Assembly (NCBI GenBank): GCA_007644065.1
Contig: VJWN01000007.1
Location: 2,448,167 to 2,512,166 of the forward strand
Direction: 5' to 3'
Length of the DNA: 64,000 nt
Source of the DNA: Margaritispora aquatica
Lineage: Eukaryota > Ascomycota > Leotiomycetes > Helotiales > Discinellaceae
The notes below the pieces were generated by a model. It did no database searches. It saw nothing but the letters and a program-made list of their open reading frames with translations, and had not been told where the DNA came from. The translations under genes were made by a program, and so were the position numbers. How positions within the stretch are numbered: the stretch's first letter is position 1; every line of letters starts with the position of its first letter. Positions 1-12,108 of the stretch are shown one piece after another.

Positions 1-212
1 AAGGGGTGGTTTGGTCGTTCAAGTCTGTAACATTATTTTGGCAGGTATGTACTATGAACGCCAGGATTGGACCTGGATCAGTTCACAAGCCAAACGATGC
101 TGGGGCTGGCCGCTGCGGTCTGTTGCCGTTACTCAGCCCGTTCACCAAGCCAGGGCAACACGGGATTGGGCTGATTTGAGACACTTGAATGGGTGGTGGA
201 GTAGAAGTGGAG

Positions 213-260
213 TGCAGTGGTGCAGTGGTGCAGTGGTGCAGTGGTTCAGTGGTTCAGTGG
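213..260. repeat. 8-bp tandem repeat, six units
   Basis: Six consecutive 8-bp units, four reading TGCAGTGG and the last two TTCAGTGG. The repeat is non-coding and lies 1.3 kb upstream of the first gene. It looks like an ordinary minisatellite that may vary in copy number between strains. Confidence 0.85.
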
Positions 261-561
261 AACTTCGTGGATTGGGATTTGTCCAATGTGCCCAGCATCC
301 AGTTCACCTCACCTTTCCATCTTTCCTTACCTCACCTTGCCCTGAAAATAGATCCCATCCCCTGCATAAGATGAAGCTAAAGTAGCGACAGGATGAAAGG
401 TGGTCGGTCCATACAATCCAGTACAGATATTGATTGTTAGTGATGACGAGATACTGTACTAGGTTGCAAGATAATCTCGAAACATTGGCTTTCAAAACTG
501 TCGTGCGGTACTCTCAGAGTGATCATATTCAAGATCCTCCCTTTTTCTCAAATATATGTAC

Positions 562-595
<34 letters not shown>
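562..595. repeat. TG/AT dinucleotide microsatellite
   Basis: A short (TG)4 run passes directly into about twelve AT dinucleotides. It is a compound microsatellite in AT-rich intergenic DNA with no coding role. Confidence 0.9.
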
Positions 596-1529
596 GTATA
601 ACTTTGATAGACAGGATGCTCCTATGTGCAAACGAAACACAGTGACACCCCATCTTTGGTCAATCAGCAAAGTAAGACAACCTGATACCCCATACGCGCG
701 GAGGCACAGTTCGCGAAGTATGGAACCAATTAGTTTAGACTAAAGAGAGCTGCTCAATGCCAATATTCTCTATTCTTATGTGCTTAGTGTTCCTGAACAT
801 CCATAAGGTAAGATCTTACTTCCACACAAGCGAGCATCATTAACAGAACTAGGTAAAGTATCTACCTACTGTACCATAACATAACATCATAAAATGATGC
901 AGAGATTTCTTTTAAATTCAAACGCATACATAGCGTATTAAAAACTAATTTTACAATGGTGCTACAAAGGCAAGCACCTAGACTTGCTCTCACATTTACC
1001 TCATACTATAGCAAGTGTATGGTAGTATTTCTGTCTGCACATTGTAGAAGTGTGCTTGTGTCTTAACGTGAACATATTAATTCTATAAAAATTCATAACA
1101 ATAAAATCAACAGAACTGACTGTTGATTTCTATGGAATATCAATTGTCTGTATATGAACTCCAGTGTTTAAAATTGAACATATCACGCCTCTTCACAGCA
1201 TCTGTATTGAGGTGGTATGAGTCTCTTAGGGTGATCTCACTCGTCAGCTCGAGGCTCGGTAGGTAATTCTGCCAAGACAATTGAATGATCTGACGCGCCG
1301 CCAAAACCGCGTTCCGCCTTTTCAAGTAAGTTCCTTACTGCAGGTGAATTCTCCCCCATCTCGGAATTCACTTCGCAATCATACAACCAACACAATTACT
1401 TACGCTACTGCTCCAACACATTCCATAGCTCTGCCATTGGAGCAAGGAGACGATCAATAATCATAGTTACTTCGATACCTGTCAATCTTGTCACAACAGC
1501 TGTGCTATTCAGACTTGCGATCACCAGAG

Positions 1530-4185
1530 ATGGCACCCTCTAGGAAACGAGGCCGGCAGGAGATGGAGGCTGTTGAGCCTAGCAAAGAGCCGTCCTTGCT
1601 GGAACGCATTCGGAATACCTGGGAGTTTGCGAATCTTGCACAGTTCATTTTTACGTTCGGTCGGGCTGTCAAGATAGATGAGAATCTTGATATCGAGGTC
1701 TGCTTCCATCCCTCGGCCTACTGCACAAGCAAGCGCCTCGCACAATATTGTGCTGACATATATGCATAGGACTTGGAGATGGAATTTATGAAGTCGCATT
1801 CGACGGTCCTGCCAGAGATAGGCCTTGCATTGCTCAAGTTTGTCTCATCACATAGGGGTCTCACGTATGCCGCTCGAATCCATCGATAATCTAAGCTGAC
1901 TTGTCCAGACCCGAGCTCTTCGATGAATACACTCGCAGACAGTATGTGGCTAAAGCACCCGACCGGAATCCATTTGGAGAAGAGGAGGAACCTGCTGCGT
2001 TCAAGGACTTTGATGTCTTCACGAAGGTAAACTATTAGTCTACAAGCTATATGAACTCTGTTCTGACACAATTCAGATTCGTGTCCTGCAACAACTTACC
2101 CAATGGACCATGGGAAATCCAGACCGGATCCGCGAGAGGATGGAGGAACAGAAGGACACAGAACAGACCTCCTGGGTAAGTCGCGGCATATACTATGGCA
2201 CATCAAATGCTAATATCTTTTAGCGAATAGAGCCTTTTGGCTGGGATTCTGAAGATCGCACATATATCGTGCTTGATGATAACAGATTATATCGGCAAAC
2301 AGATCCTCCTCCACCACCTCCACCGGCGCCCAAACCCAAGAAGAACTCGAAGAAGGGCAAAGCTGCACGTCGAGCAAGCAAACGGAGAAAGGTTTCTGAG
2401 ACTGTAGAGAGCGAGGCCGAACCTTTGGAGGATGAGGATAATACAGAGTTTCCTCCAGATGAGCAGTATGACGGCCTCGGTGGTATGAAGTGGGAATGCT
2501 TGGCGGTTACCTTGGAGCAATTCACCACGTTCATTGCTTCCATGGAGAAGAGCCGTGATCCAAACGAGAAGATCCTACGGAAGCGAATAGTCGACGGTGT
2601 ACTACCACTACTAGAAAAGCAGGAGGAAGCCCGGAAACGCAAAGAGCAGCAAAAGGAGCGTGAGCTGCTTAATATTGAAAAGCTAGCGCACGCCAAAAGG
2701 TCTAGCAGGATTGCGGGTAAGATGGAGCTGCAGAAGCAAGAAGAAGAAAGCCGCGAGGCTGAGAGAAAGAAACACGCCGACCTTATTATGGCCAAGAAGG
2801 AGCAGGAAAAATGGGACAAGCTTGAGAAGGAGAGAGAGTCACGCATGATGACCAGAGAACAGCGTCTCAAGGAAAGAGAAGTGCGACGTATCTTGCATGA
2901 AGAGGAACTTGCCAATCTTTCGGAGGATAGCAAGAAGATCTCGGCTGGGGAAGGTCGACTTTCTGAGCGCCATCTGAAAGCAGAGATCGAACGAAAGAAG
3001 CAAGCTCTGGAAGAACTGGCAGCAGATGAAGAAGATTGGATCTTTGATTGCATCTGTGGAGCTTATGGGCAGATTGATGACGGCACTCACAGCATCGCAT
3101 GCGAGAAATGCAATGTTTGGCAACACAGCAAATGCGTTGGTGTTAGCCAAAAGGAAGCCGAGCGGGAAGACTTCGAATTCATTTGCAAGACCTGTCAACA
3201 GCGCGCACGAGAAGCGGAGAAAGCGAAGAGTCATCCCCCGATCATGATTAAGATCAATCGACCTGGCTCATCATCTTCTGCTATGGCATCACCAATCCTA
3301 CCACCAAAGGCGGTTGGATCATCATCAGTCGTGATCAAACTCAACAATACAAACGGTGCTCAAGCGAATCCAGTATCCCCTCAAAAGGCCACACAAAACG
3401 GACAATCTTATCCCCATTATCAGCCAATCCTGCCTCCTTCATACGGACATCATTCTCCAAAACCACTTGAGGCAGGCTCGCCAACAAAACCTGTTATCTC
3501 TGAACCTCCGAACCCGATGCAACTCCATGGAAAGCAGATGGTTAACACCCCTCAGGGAGCTCAAAATTCGCATATCTTTTCGTCGCCTCATCCCCAAAGT
3601 CCGACAAGCCTTCCTCCACCTAAACAACCCCAGCTTCACACTTTTGTGAATGGATCTACATCTAAGCTGCCGCCCACGAATGGAACATCTTTAAATAGCA
3701 TTGGCTTGACTACAAAGCAAGAATCAGATCTGCCGCGCAATCATGGTGTTTCTGATGGCCCTCGACCTACCTCCCGAGGTTCGATGCACATAACCTCACC
3801 ACTAGCTAGTGCGCCAGTTATGACTCCAATGCAGAAGCCAACCCCTTCGACATACTATCAGCCTCTTAGCAGTCCTGCATTCCATCCAACTCCTAGCTTG
3901 CAGCCAAAATCGTCTCCACCACTAGCGCCCGTTAACGCCCAAGCGCGATATCAGCCAGATAATGCTCATGCGTCTGCTTTGCCTTCTCCAATGACTGGCT
4001 TATCGCCAACAAAGCACTCCCCACCTAGACCGAGTTCGAATGGAAGCTTCACAGTAGGAACGCCATCAATGTTGCCACCTGGTCTTTCTTTGTCTCCGAG
4101 TCCTCAACACCTCAACCTTACGCCTCCAGTCAAGCCATCTGAGCCGGATCGCAATCGCCTCAATTCTCAGACCATGGCGCAATAA
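1530..4185 (+). CDS. PHD-finger chromatin protein, CECR2/RSF1-like
   Basis: Five exons (1530-1697, 1770-1864, 1909-2026, 2077-2175, 2224-4185) give 813 residues. The N-terminal 170 residues look like a DDT/WHIM-type module of the kind that contacts ISWI remodellers: a helical LLERIRNTWEF stretch, then a conserved FGWDSEDRTYIVLDDNRLYR block. A long charged coiled coil (about 230-425) leads into a C4HC3 PHD finger (about 430-490; CIC, CEKC, WQHSKC and CKTC ligands). The C-terminal 320 residues are Pro/Ser/Asn-rich and probably disordered. PHD fingers of this kind commonly read histone H3 tails, so a nuclear remodelling role is inferred. ATG 1530 is the first in frame. A poly-proline run follows the WHIM-like block. 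The family call is good; the exact complex is unknown. Confidence 0.88.
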
Positions 4186-5189
4186 GAAGTTGGGGTAATT
4201 AATATTGATATGATAGGTGGATTTCTCATGAGAAAATCAGACGCTCATACGAGACTTTCAATTCCTTTGTTTGCTGAGAGAACCATTTCCTGTTTTTCTA
4301 TCACGGTTCTGATCGGCGTTTGGGTGGCACATGATGAGCATGGGTTAAAAGGTGTCTGGACTTGTCATGAACTACATAAAGGATACATTGCAGGGAGCAA
4401 TATCACTAGATGATTTCTGTTGGGCGTAGCATAGAATCTGCAGTCTGCATTGTAGGAGATGAATCATAGATGTATTGTACTAGTAATGAGTGTGTGGCAT
4501 TGGATCACGAATACTAAGAAACGAATGAACATTATACTTGTAAATTTGATCTGAAGATGGCTCTGACGCGTGTGTGCTGTTCTACCGTGGGATTCTATAT
4601 ATTCCCACTTACCTGTTTTCCAATGATCGATTGCTACCTAGCTCGTCATCTAATGAAGAGGTATTACAGTTGTCATTCGTGCTAGGAAGACTGCAAGTGG
4701 AAAGTAGGTGATGTGACCCCTGACCTCTGACTTCTGGCTATGGTATGGCATCTAGCTTAGCTACCTAGTGCTGGCTATTAGATTATCCATCTCAAACTTA
4801 GATAAAAAGGAATCGACTCGGTTGTCGTGTAGACGACGGGAATGCCTTGTTCTGTCTGTCTGTCCGTCTGCATAATCACATCACATCGTGTAACACGTAC
4901 CCAAAGAACGTACCCAAAGAACGTACCTATACAAACGCACCCACTTCCTCGCCCAATCTCCCACCTCATCTCCATCCCCATCCCCATCTCCATCCTTCTC
5001 CCAAGACAGCAAAAGCAGAGGTATCTCCGCGCCCCAGGGCCCACGAGAACCACGAGCAGGTCTGTCTGTCTGTTGACTGACCGACTAACATGAATGGTAC
5101 CGATCTCGAGATCGGCTCTCCTGACGGATGTGCAGTGTAAGTGCTTACCGGAATTGAGAATCCGTGGTATGGTGAGCGAGGACCTAGTG

Positions 5190-5220
5190 GCCAGATGGAT
5201 GGATGAATGGATGGATGGCG
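5190..5220. repeat. GGAT tetranucleotide repeat
   Basis: Imperfect tandem GGAT/GAAT units in non-coding DNA; one of several short arrays between about 4.8 and 5.7 kb. Confidence 0.7.
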
Positions 5221-5332
5221 GGGAACGGGCGGGATTCGGGTGTCGGGATCGGGAGTCCTCGATTAGAATTGTTTGGGAGCGAGTATATGTGATGAGATTG
5301 AGATCTATCCTGCGTAGGTAGGTACGATACAA

Positions 5333-5362
5333 GTAGAGTAAAGTAGAGTAGAGTAAAGTAGC
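5333..5362. repeat. AGTAGAGTAA-type short tandem repeat
   Basis: Alternating AGTAG/AGTAA pentamers repeat about six times in non-coding DNA. Neighbouring CCTA and GGTT arrays near 5500-5537 are of the same kind. Confidence 0.7.
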
Positions 5363-8300
5363 GTGATGAGGGGAAAAGAGGGTGATTGATTGATTGATGA
5401 TGAGATGTGATATGGTACGATATGATAACTCGGATGTGCTTGTTTGGGGCACTAAATGGGATATAGCTAGTTCTTGGGCAGATGAGCGAAGTGGGTAAGG
5501 AACCTACCTACCTACCTGCTTGGTTGGTTGGTTGGTTTGTGATTTATGGTTAAGTGATGTTTGTCAGGTAATCAGACTCGAGGACCTGAAGGGCCAGACA
5601 ACGGAGGTTAAGTGTCTGCTGATTCCATGTATAATGACAGAATGGTTAGAATAATGGTTTGTGTGGATTTGGAATAGGATGTGGATGTGGATGTGGATGG
5701 TGTAGTGAGTGATAGGAGATTCTAGAATTATTTCAAAGGTAGATGAATGGGGGGAATCCATTGTATGAGAATATCTCGATATTAAGCTGTAAAAGACAAT
5801 AACAGTTGTTTGAAGGCAAACTGACAGATAATCGGCTAAGGTATACACCAGCTGGCTGCTGAAGTGAAAAATAGAGGACTTCATGAGGGCAGTAATGTTT
5901 TGATGATTTTATATTCTACAAGCACCAGTACAAACGAAAAATACGAATGAGAAAAAACCCCTTGCTCTGCTTCCTCGTTGGCAGGACCAAGAGAGAGATT
6001 AACAAACTCCTTATGCTTTTACAATCACGCAAGATCACAAGAGCGAATACTGCCCAAAAATATCCAGTCTCCATGGGACTATGGACGCAGTTTCCCTGAG
6101 ATCAATTTGCCGTTTCGTCCTTGCTCTCCTTTCAAAAGCTCCAGCAAAAAAGAACAGACGACAGACGACGAAGAAGAAGAAATACACACCCACCTAACAT
6201 GGACATCAACTATACTCTAGCGGTGAGGTCGCTCTGTACCTGCATCCTCTCCCCTCCGTCAACACATCCTTCAAATCCCAATCCACATGATGTACCCACT
6301 CACCAGCCTAGCAACCTAGCAACCTAGCAACCCACATCAAACGGTCTCACATTAGATCCAACACCCAAACCAGATCAGACCAGGCTACCCAAGGGGGAAA
6401 GAGGACACTACTGCACCCGCCCGCAGCGTTCGCGGCGAGCATGTCTCGCATCGTCCTTGCCATGCAAGCAACCGGCCCTAGTGCCTAGAGCTCTAGGTTT
6501 GGGTGAGCTAGGAAACGACGGTGATGCCCTAATAATCCACCAGTTTGGACGATAGACAGACAATCATGCTTCGTGCTTCATGCTTTATGCCTCCAAGCTA
6601 TTACCAACAAGCGAAGCGTAATGCTGTCTAGCGTGATATAGTGATGTATAATCGATACGATGACCGAGTGAGTATGTCTCTATTTCTTCCACATGGCTTG
6701 TTTGGTCTGGCCGTCTCTAGGCGGTCTCCTTCGTCGCAAGACAGGAATGAGCTACAGTTTGGAAACAGAGCAGAGTAGAGTAGATCGGACGGTTATAGGT
6801 GGACGGTATTGCAACCACATAAAATACCTCCGAAACATTTTTGGATTTGTATGCACAGGAGATACCTCCGGCAAGCGAGTGATCAGCAATCGCATATTTT
6901 CACCCAGCGCGCTGGAGAATAACGCTGAAGAATACCGAGCACGAGCCTGTTTTCCTGTCCAGACTCCACATGATGACAAGAAAGATAGACCGGCTTTGTC
7001 AATTATACCACAAAATTTCCATTTGCATCGTCTGGATTCCGGCAGCCGGAAAAAGGTGACCTGCCTTACCCTGGGTTTGGTAAGGAAAACAGACTCTCAA
7101 TACCGTGGCGCTCGCTTGCTGCTGCCCATTGGATGACATGCACACCCGTAGAACGACGCACTAGCACGCATAGAGATGTATTCCTACATATTTCTTCATT
7201 ATCTTGGGGAACATTCCTCGTCGCTGCTGCCGCTGCCGCTTGTGCTTGTTGTTTAGTTGGTGGAAAGGAAACCCGTAGTAAGGGTCGCCCCCTTGCATCC
7301 AGACCGGATCGTTGCTGCTGGCACCTGCGAACTCATGCGTGAACTGATGGAGCATGCGCAGGATCCTGGATCGCCCATAATTGTCAACCCTGGACCGAGA
7401 TGAGGTGAGGTGAGTTTTGGCAAGGCATGTTTGTACTCAGATGTACCCTCGACGACGACGAGACGGGAGCCTGCCCTGCCTAGCGCTGTCCTGGTTTTTG
7501 GTTTGCTGGTATTGAGTTTTCTAGGAATTTAGTTGCTGAAGATATGAGAGGGTGGGTGCTGCTCTGCGTTGCCAATCTGTAGCGCAGCAGCGGGCTCCTA
7601 AGTGCTTCTTCTGCTTGATACAATGGAAACACCCAACAACCATATTTGAGATTCATAGACCCGCGCGAGAATGCTGCATGTCGGTAGCGCTCTCTACATC
7701 AGTACTTACTCACTCTAGAATCCTTCAATCATGCGAGCAGCAGTAATGAGCATGTAAGCCTCAGGCCTGGATACGGAAACAGTGTGGTGGGCCGAAAGCA
7801 GATTCCCCCAAACTCGCCAAAATAACCCTTTTTGCCAGGGCGCTCTCACTCTATAGGAGAGTTCCGGTGGAGCAATACACATAAAGACCAGCTAGAACAT
7901 CTTCTTTGATGGCCAAATTCTTGATTTCAAAACAAAGGCCGTTTCTTGACCTATGCGTAGAGACACTGTATCTTTCTGCACCAGTACAAGCAGAGGCCGG
8001 CCAACACCGCACAGAGAAAGAGGGAAAGCGAGGAGGTTGAATTATCCTAATTGCTTCACCCGACACTCTTTTGACAGATCACAAAGGAATTCCTAAGCAG
8101 CCTCCACTCAGAGCTTTGGGCTCCTTCAATCCTGTTGCTCTGCTGTCAGGGGTACTGGACGCTGGAACCTCGCATCAGCACACTTGTTGCCCATTGCTGC
8201 AGTTCCAGAACATAATCTGCTGGAAAACACAGGTGCACCTGGCTGCATGACGGCTGCCCACTATAGGTTCGTCCCAAACTCTCTGATACTGCACGATCCG

Positions 8301-8810
8301 AGAGAAAAGACAAACCATTCCCGCTTGAATCATCTTTCTTCTCAGACCACTGTCTAATCTTTAGTTATTTCAGATGACCTGCTTTCCAGGAAAAGAACGT
8401 TGCTAGATCTTCTTTCCAGAAGCTTTTGGATATTCTTTTGAAATTTCAACATCCGTCTGGTCACAATTGAGCACCAGATTTTCTTTCGCATTTCGCACGA
8501 CTCGTTGCCGACCTGGTCGCGATAGAACATTATTCGGATCGCCAAAACGCCTTCAGCGATTAGCAACCGAAGTTGCTCCCCAAATAATTCGAAGTGTATC
8601 TCGTAGCAATTTCAAATCAACTTCTGGACAGTAGCAACACCACGGCAGGCTTCAGCACAGATATCGCCACAATAAACTCTGCTCCTTGCAGCACGCAACG
8701 GCTAGCCACTTAGCTGCCATATATCTTTGATCGACCCAAAGAATAAGTTGATAAAAGCAAAGCATCTCCTTGCACCTTTTGAGCGAAATTCCGCTTTGCT
8801 TCTCTGAGCA

Positions 8811-10466
8811 ATGACACCCTCTCCACCACCGCCACAAAATGGAGAGCTGATGGCACATGGCCTGCACCACTTGGTAATGCACAATTCCAATACCGCATAT
8901 CCACATGAGCAGCAATACGACGATGGTAGCCAATTACACTCGAATTATGGCTCACCAGATCCCCAAGATGACCTATACACTTACAGGAATCAGCAGCCAA
9001 TGTATACATATCAACAACATCAACATCATGAATCTGGGCTAGGGATCCAATATGTAAGAGGCATAGGACTTCTGCCTCGACTCCACTAACTGAATTAGGA
9101 TGCATATGGCCAGGGTTACCAGGAGAACATGTACCAGGACAGATACAGCACTCCTGCCACATCACCTCCCACGCCTTCAATGAATGATGTGATGAGGACG
9201 AGAAATGGAACGGTTTATCAGCGAGGTCACCAGAGCCTAAGACCAATGCCAGAAGGACGATCTCGTGTTGAGAAATCTCCGAAACCGAAAAAACCGAAGC
9301 GAGAAAAGGGAGTCAAGGCAGAAAAGAAGGTCGCGAAGCTTGAAAGACCATTAAGCGAGTTGACCAAGGACTGGAAGCATGTTCCAGTAGTCGATATCGA
9401 GGCCTACGTCAATCGTTCGGCAGAGGTCAGGAGAAGAGAGGTTGAGGAAGGAAAAAATCCAGGGAAGGTCAAGCGTCCCATGAATTCTTTCATGCTCTAT
9501 CGGAAAGCATACCAAAATCGAACCAAGGATTGGTGTCTGCAGAACAACCATCAAGTTGTGTCCCAAGTTTGTGGCGACAGCTGGCCGCTGGAACCAGATG
9601 CTGTGAAAGAACAGTTCACGGAATGGGCCAAGCTGGAAAGACAGAATCACCAGAATGCTCATCCAGGATACAAATTCTCCCCAACGAAGCCAGGAACGGT
9701 CAAGAATACCAAGAGGAAGATGTCAATCGAGGAGATTTCGGAGGCGTCTGATCTTGATGATTATGAGTGGCAGAACCCAAGCAGTCGAAGAGTGAAGAAG
9801 CAGAAAAACCATCCAGAACCTCGACTGAATCAACCTGTTGGATACCCAACAAGGAGATCTGCGTATACATACTCCTCACGTGAAACATCCATGGAGCCAA
9901 CCCAGGGCATGTATAATCGGTCATCTTACCAAGCGACAAACCCTGGAAGGCCGTTACCAGCACAATACAATCAGTCAAACTTGCGCGCTGGTGAATACTA
10001 TCAGACAAATACTATGATCCATCCTTCCATGGCAGGTGTTCAAGATGTGATCATCAGGAAGAGCATGACACCCGGCATGCAATATGTCAGTCTACCTGGG
10101 GGCCAAGATTCGTACGACATGATGAACACATATGGGGCATATGATACATATGATCCACATGGAGGTGATCCCCACGTTGACCCCTTGTTGGCACCGCATG
10201 ACCAGACAGCAGTGTACGATAGCAACTACATTGATCCTATGAACCAAAACATTTACTATCCCAGTGACCAAGGCAACGATCAGCATTGGCAAGGCCAGTA
10301 CAATGATGGCGGTCATGATTCTGCTATGCCTTTTATCGACCCAGACTTGCACCAAGAAGGTGGAGAGATCCAGGAGTCGCATGTACATGTGTTGAAGGGT
10401 AACCAGGACGGATGGCACGTCGAGACTTTGAATGCTGGTGACCAGTTCGATAAGTGGATGGACTAA
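8811..10466 (+). CDS. HMG-box transcription factor (MATA-HMG type)
   Basis: Two exons (8811-9053, 9099-10466) give 536 residues; the 45-nt intron has a clear CTAAC branch site. The HMG box lies at about residues 205-275, starting KRPMNSFMLYRKAYQ and preceded by a Lys/Pro-rich basic stretch that may be a nuclear localisation signal. KRPMNSFMLYR is typical of the MATA/Ste11-like HMG group, whose members bind DNA and regulate mating and sexual development in fungi. The flanks are Gln/Tyr/His-rich and low in complexity, as in activation regions. It is not obviously a mating-type idiomorph: no alpha-box, SLA2 or APN2 gene is nearby. A role as an autosomal sexual-development regulator is inferred from family only. 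Confidence 0.85.
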
Positions 10467-11351
10467 ATGAAAAGAATTTGTGTTTGATTGTATATGGTTT
10501 TGAGGAAATTGTCGTTGTAAATTCTGGAGGATCAGAAGTACATGGTTCCATGATCCAGAGGAGGCTACCAAAAAGCATTCTGGGAGCGAAATGTGGCGTT
10601 GGGGGTTCTCTCATGCGTGAAGATTGGTCTTCTTCACTCCAAATGACATAATAGTAGCATTCTTGTATTTAGGAATTAGACATCCAACAATTCCCAAAGC
10701 ACTTGCCATGGTGACCAAACTAAGTAATCTGAGCCGTTAGACGACTGAAATCGAAACGACCAAGAAACCTATTTCCAAACACTCACCAACAAAGTCGAAT
10801 ATTTTCTTTCAACTGAACTCCTCATACAGAATATTGCTGAGGCTATCCGTCCACTTGATAGAATAAGGCTGCTACCATTCTAACTCTTGGATCTTGTTCC
10901 CGATGAGATTTCGAGGAGCTGGGCTTATAAAGTTTCGAGGAAATAAATTTAAGAAGTATATTCTGGAGCTCAAGAAGTTTGCTTCGAGCTGCAACAATGG
11001 TATTGTTCATGCAAGCATCCGAATCTCATGACCAAGGTGGGAGAATTAATATCAAAGTCAAACTCATGAGATTGAACAAAGGTAACAAGAAAAATAGCCA
11101 CCCAGAGTTTCATTAACAGTAGACAGTTTTCGATTGTGTGCGGAACGACCATAGATCGAAGAGACAATACATTTTCAGTTAATTGAGTTCCATCCTCGAC
11201 TGTAGTGGTCATAACCGACAGCCGCGCGCTAACATGCCACTTTCTCCAAGAAGTGGTGGGGTTGCTCCGACGCGTTTCCTGCTTTTTAAAACCGAACAAG
11301 TCTATCAGACAAACTTATTCTCGGCCATAGACCGTGTTATCACGCGCCGCA
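10467..11351. other. Intergenic: HMG 3' end and PSF1 promoter
   Basis: About 0.9 kb with no credible gene. The left half should be the HMG gene's 3' UTR. The right end carries an ACGCGT hexamer and GC-rich CGCG motifs just before the PSF1 start. Confidence 0.6.
11270..11275. promoter_or_regulatory. MCB-like site upstream of PSF1
   Basis: The palindrome ACGCGT lies 77 bp upstream of the PSF1 start codon, with further CGCG-containing motifs at about 11222 and 11342. ACGCGT is the Mlu I cell-cycle box bound by MBF in yeasts, which drives replication genes at G1/S. The hexamer also occurs by chance elsewhere in the window, including in coding sequence, so only its position before a replication gene makes it suggestive. 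Confidence 0.4.
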
Positions 11352-12108
11352 ATGTATGGTGATCTGGGAAATAAGCTTGTAAGTACTTATCTTAAATAGA
11401 TCTCGATATATGCTGATACGAGCTCAGGTTCAACATGCCAAGCGGACACAGAAACTAGAGCATCTCCCCCCTTACCAAACCGAAATCGTACGATCAGTAA
11501 CAAGGGAAGTGCGCGATTTGGACAAAGACGTCTCAAACATTCTGCAGTCATTCAATGGGTCCTTTGAGCCTTCGGCAGATCCAGCAATTGCCTGTACCCT
11601 CCTCGTCGACCACCTTTGTATGCGAAGGAACAAGCGATGTCTCCTCGCATACCATCGTACTCGCACAGACAAGCTTGAAGAGATGGTATGGAACGGAATG
11701 GATGTTGCGGATCTATCGGCACAGCAGCAGAGAGGCATGAATGAGGGGCCGAATGCAGCTGCAGATCTTGGCAGTGGAGAGGGTAACAGTAGCAGTTTGA
11801 GTCCGGAGGAAGAGGAATATGTGAGGCAGTACAGTGACTTGCTTGCTGCCTACAAAGGCCAGTGGACAGATATCGACTTAACAGGGAGTCTGGAGCCTCC
11901 CCGAGATTTGTTTATTGACGTTCGTGTTCTCAAAGATGCTGGTGAGATACAGACAGAGTATGGGTAAGTTTAAAACAATCCACTTATTTGCTCATTTGAC
12001 TGATCAATGTGCAGCACTATCAATCTTACCAAGAACTCACAATTCTATGTTCGTCAAGGAGATGTTGAGCGGTTGATTTCCCAAGGCTACCTGCAAAAAC
12101 TTAGCTGA
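11352..12108 (+). CDS. PSF1: DNA replication complex GINS subunit PSF1
   Basis: Three exons (11352-11378, 11428-11963, 12015-12108) encode 218 residues, close to the roughly 200 of yeast Psf1. The first exon is only nine codons (MYGDLGNKL), matching the usual start of the family. Further markers are the helical LVDHLCMRRNKRCLLAYHRTR region and the conserved C-terminal B-domain (DLFIDVRV, then YVRQGDVERLISQGYLQKLS). Psf1 is one of four GINS subunits. GINS joins Cdc45 and MCM2-7 to form the CMG helicase at replication forks, and the Psf1 B-domain is needed for function. An acidic Gly/Ser linker (about residues 120-140) separates the two halves. Both introns join cleanly in frame. Confidence 0.95.

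Larger units (their letters stand above)
1..1529. other. Gene-free stretch with simple repeats
   Basis: No ORF here has convincing coding character. The stretch holds an 8-bp tandem repeat near 213-260 and a TG/AT microsatellite at 562-595, then AT-rich sequence up to the PHD-finger gene. The last few hundred bases before 1530 probably contain that gene's promoter and 5' leader. A gene ending left of the window may have its 3' UTR at the very start, but nothing in the sequence shows it. Confidence 0.6.
4186..8810. other. Long gene-free stretch upstream of the HMG gene
   Basis: In 4.6 kb no ORF shows a recognisable domain or plausible spliced gene. The left part (4840-5740) is rich in short tandem arrays: GTCT/GTCC, GGATGGAT, AGTAGAGTAA, CCTA and GGTT tracts and a GGATGT run. 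The right part probably carries the promoter and long leader of the HMG-box gene. Long leaders with upstream ORFs are common for fungal developmental regulators, but no transcript boundary can be read here. Confidence 0.55.

Noticed and set aside
2220..3053. 277-codon antisense ORF across the PHD gene
   Set aside because: Its Ser/Arg-rich translation is the expected shadow of a Glu/Lys-rich coiled-coil coding region.
4778..5452. 224-codon minus-strand ORF
   Set aside because: It is built almost entirely on simple repeats (GGAT, GTCT, AGTAG), with low-complexity translation and no domain.
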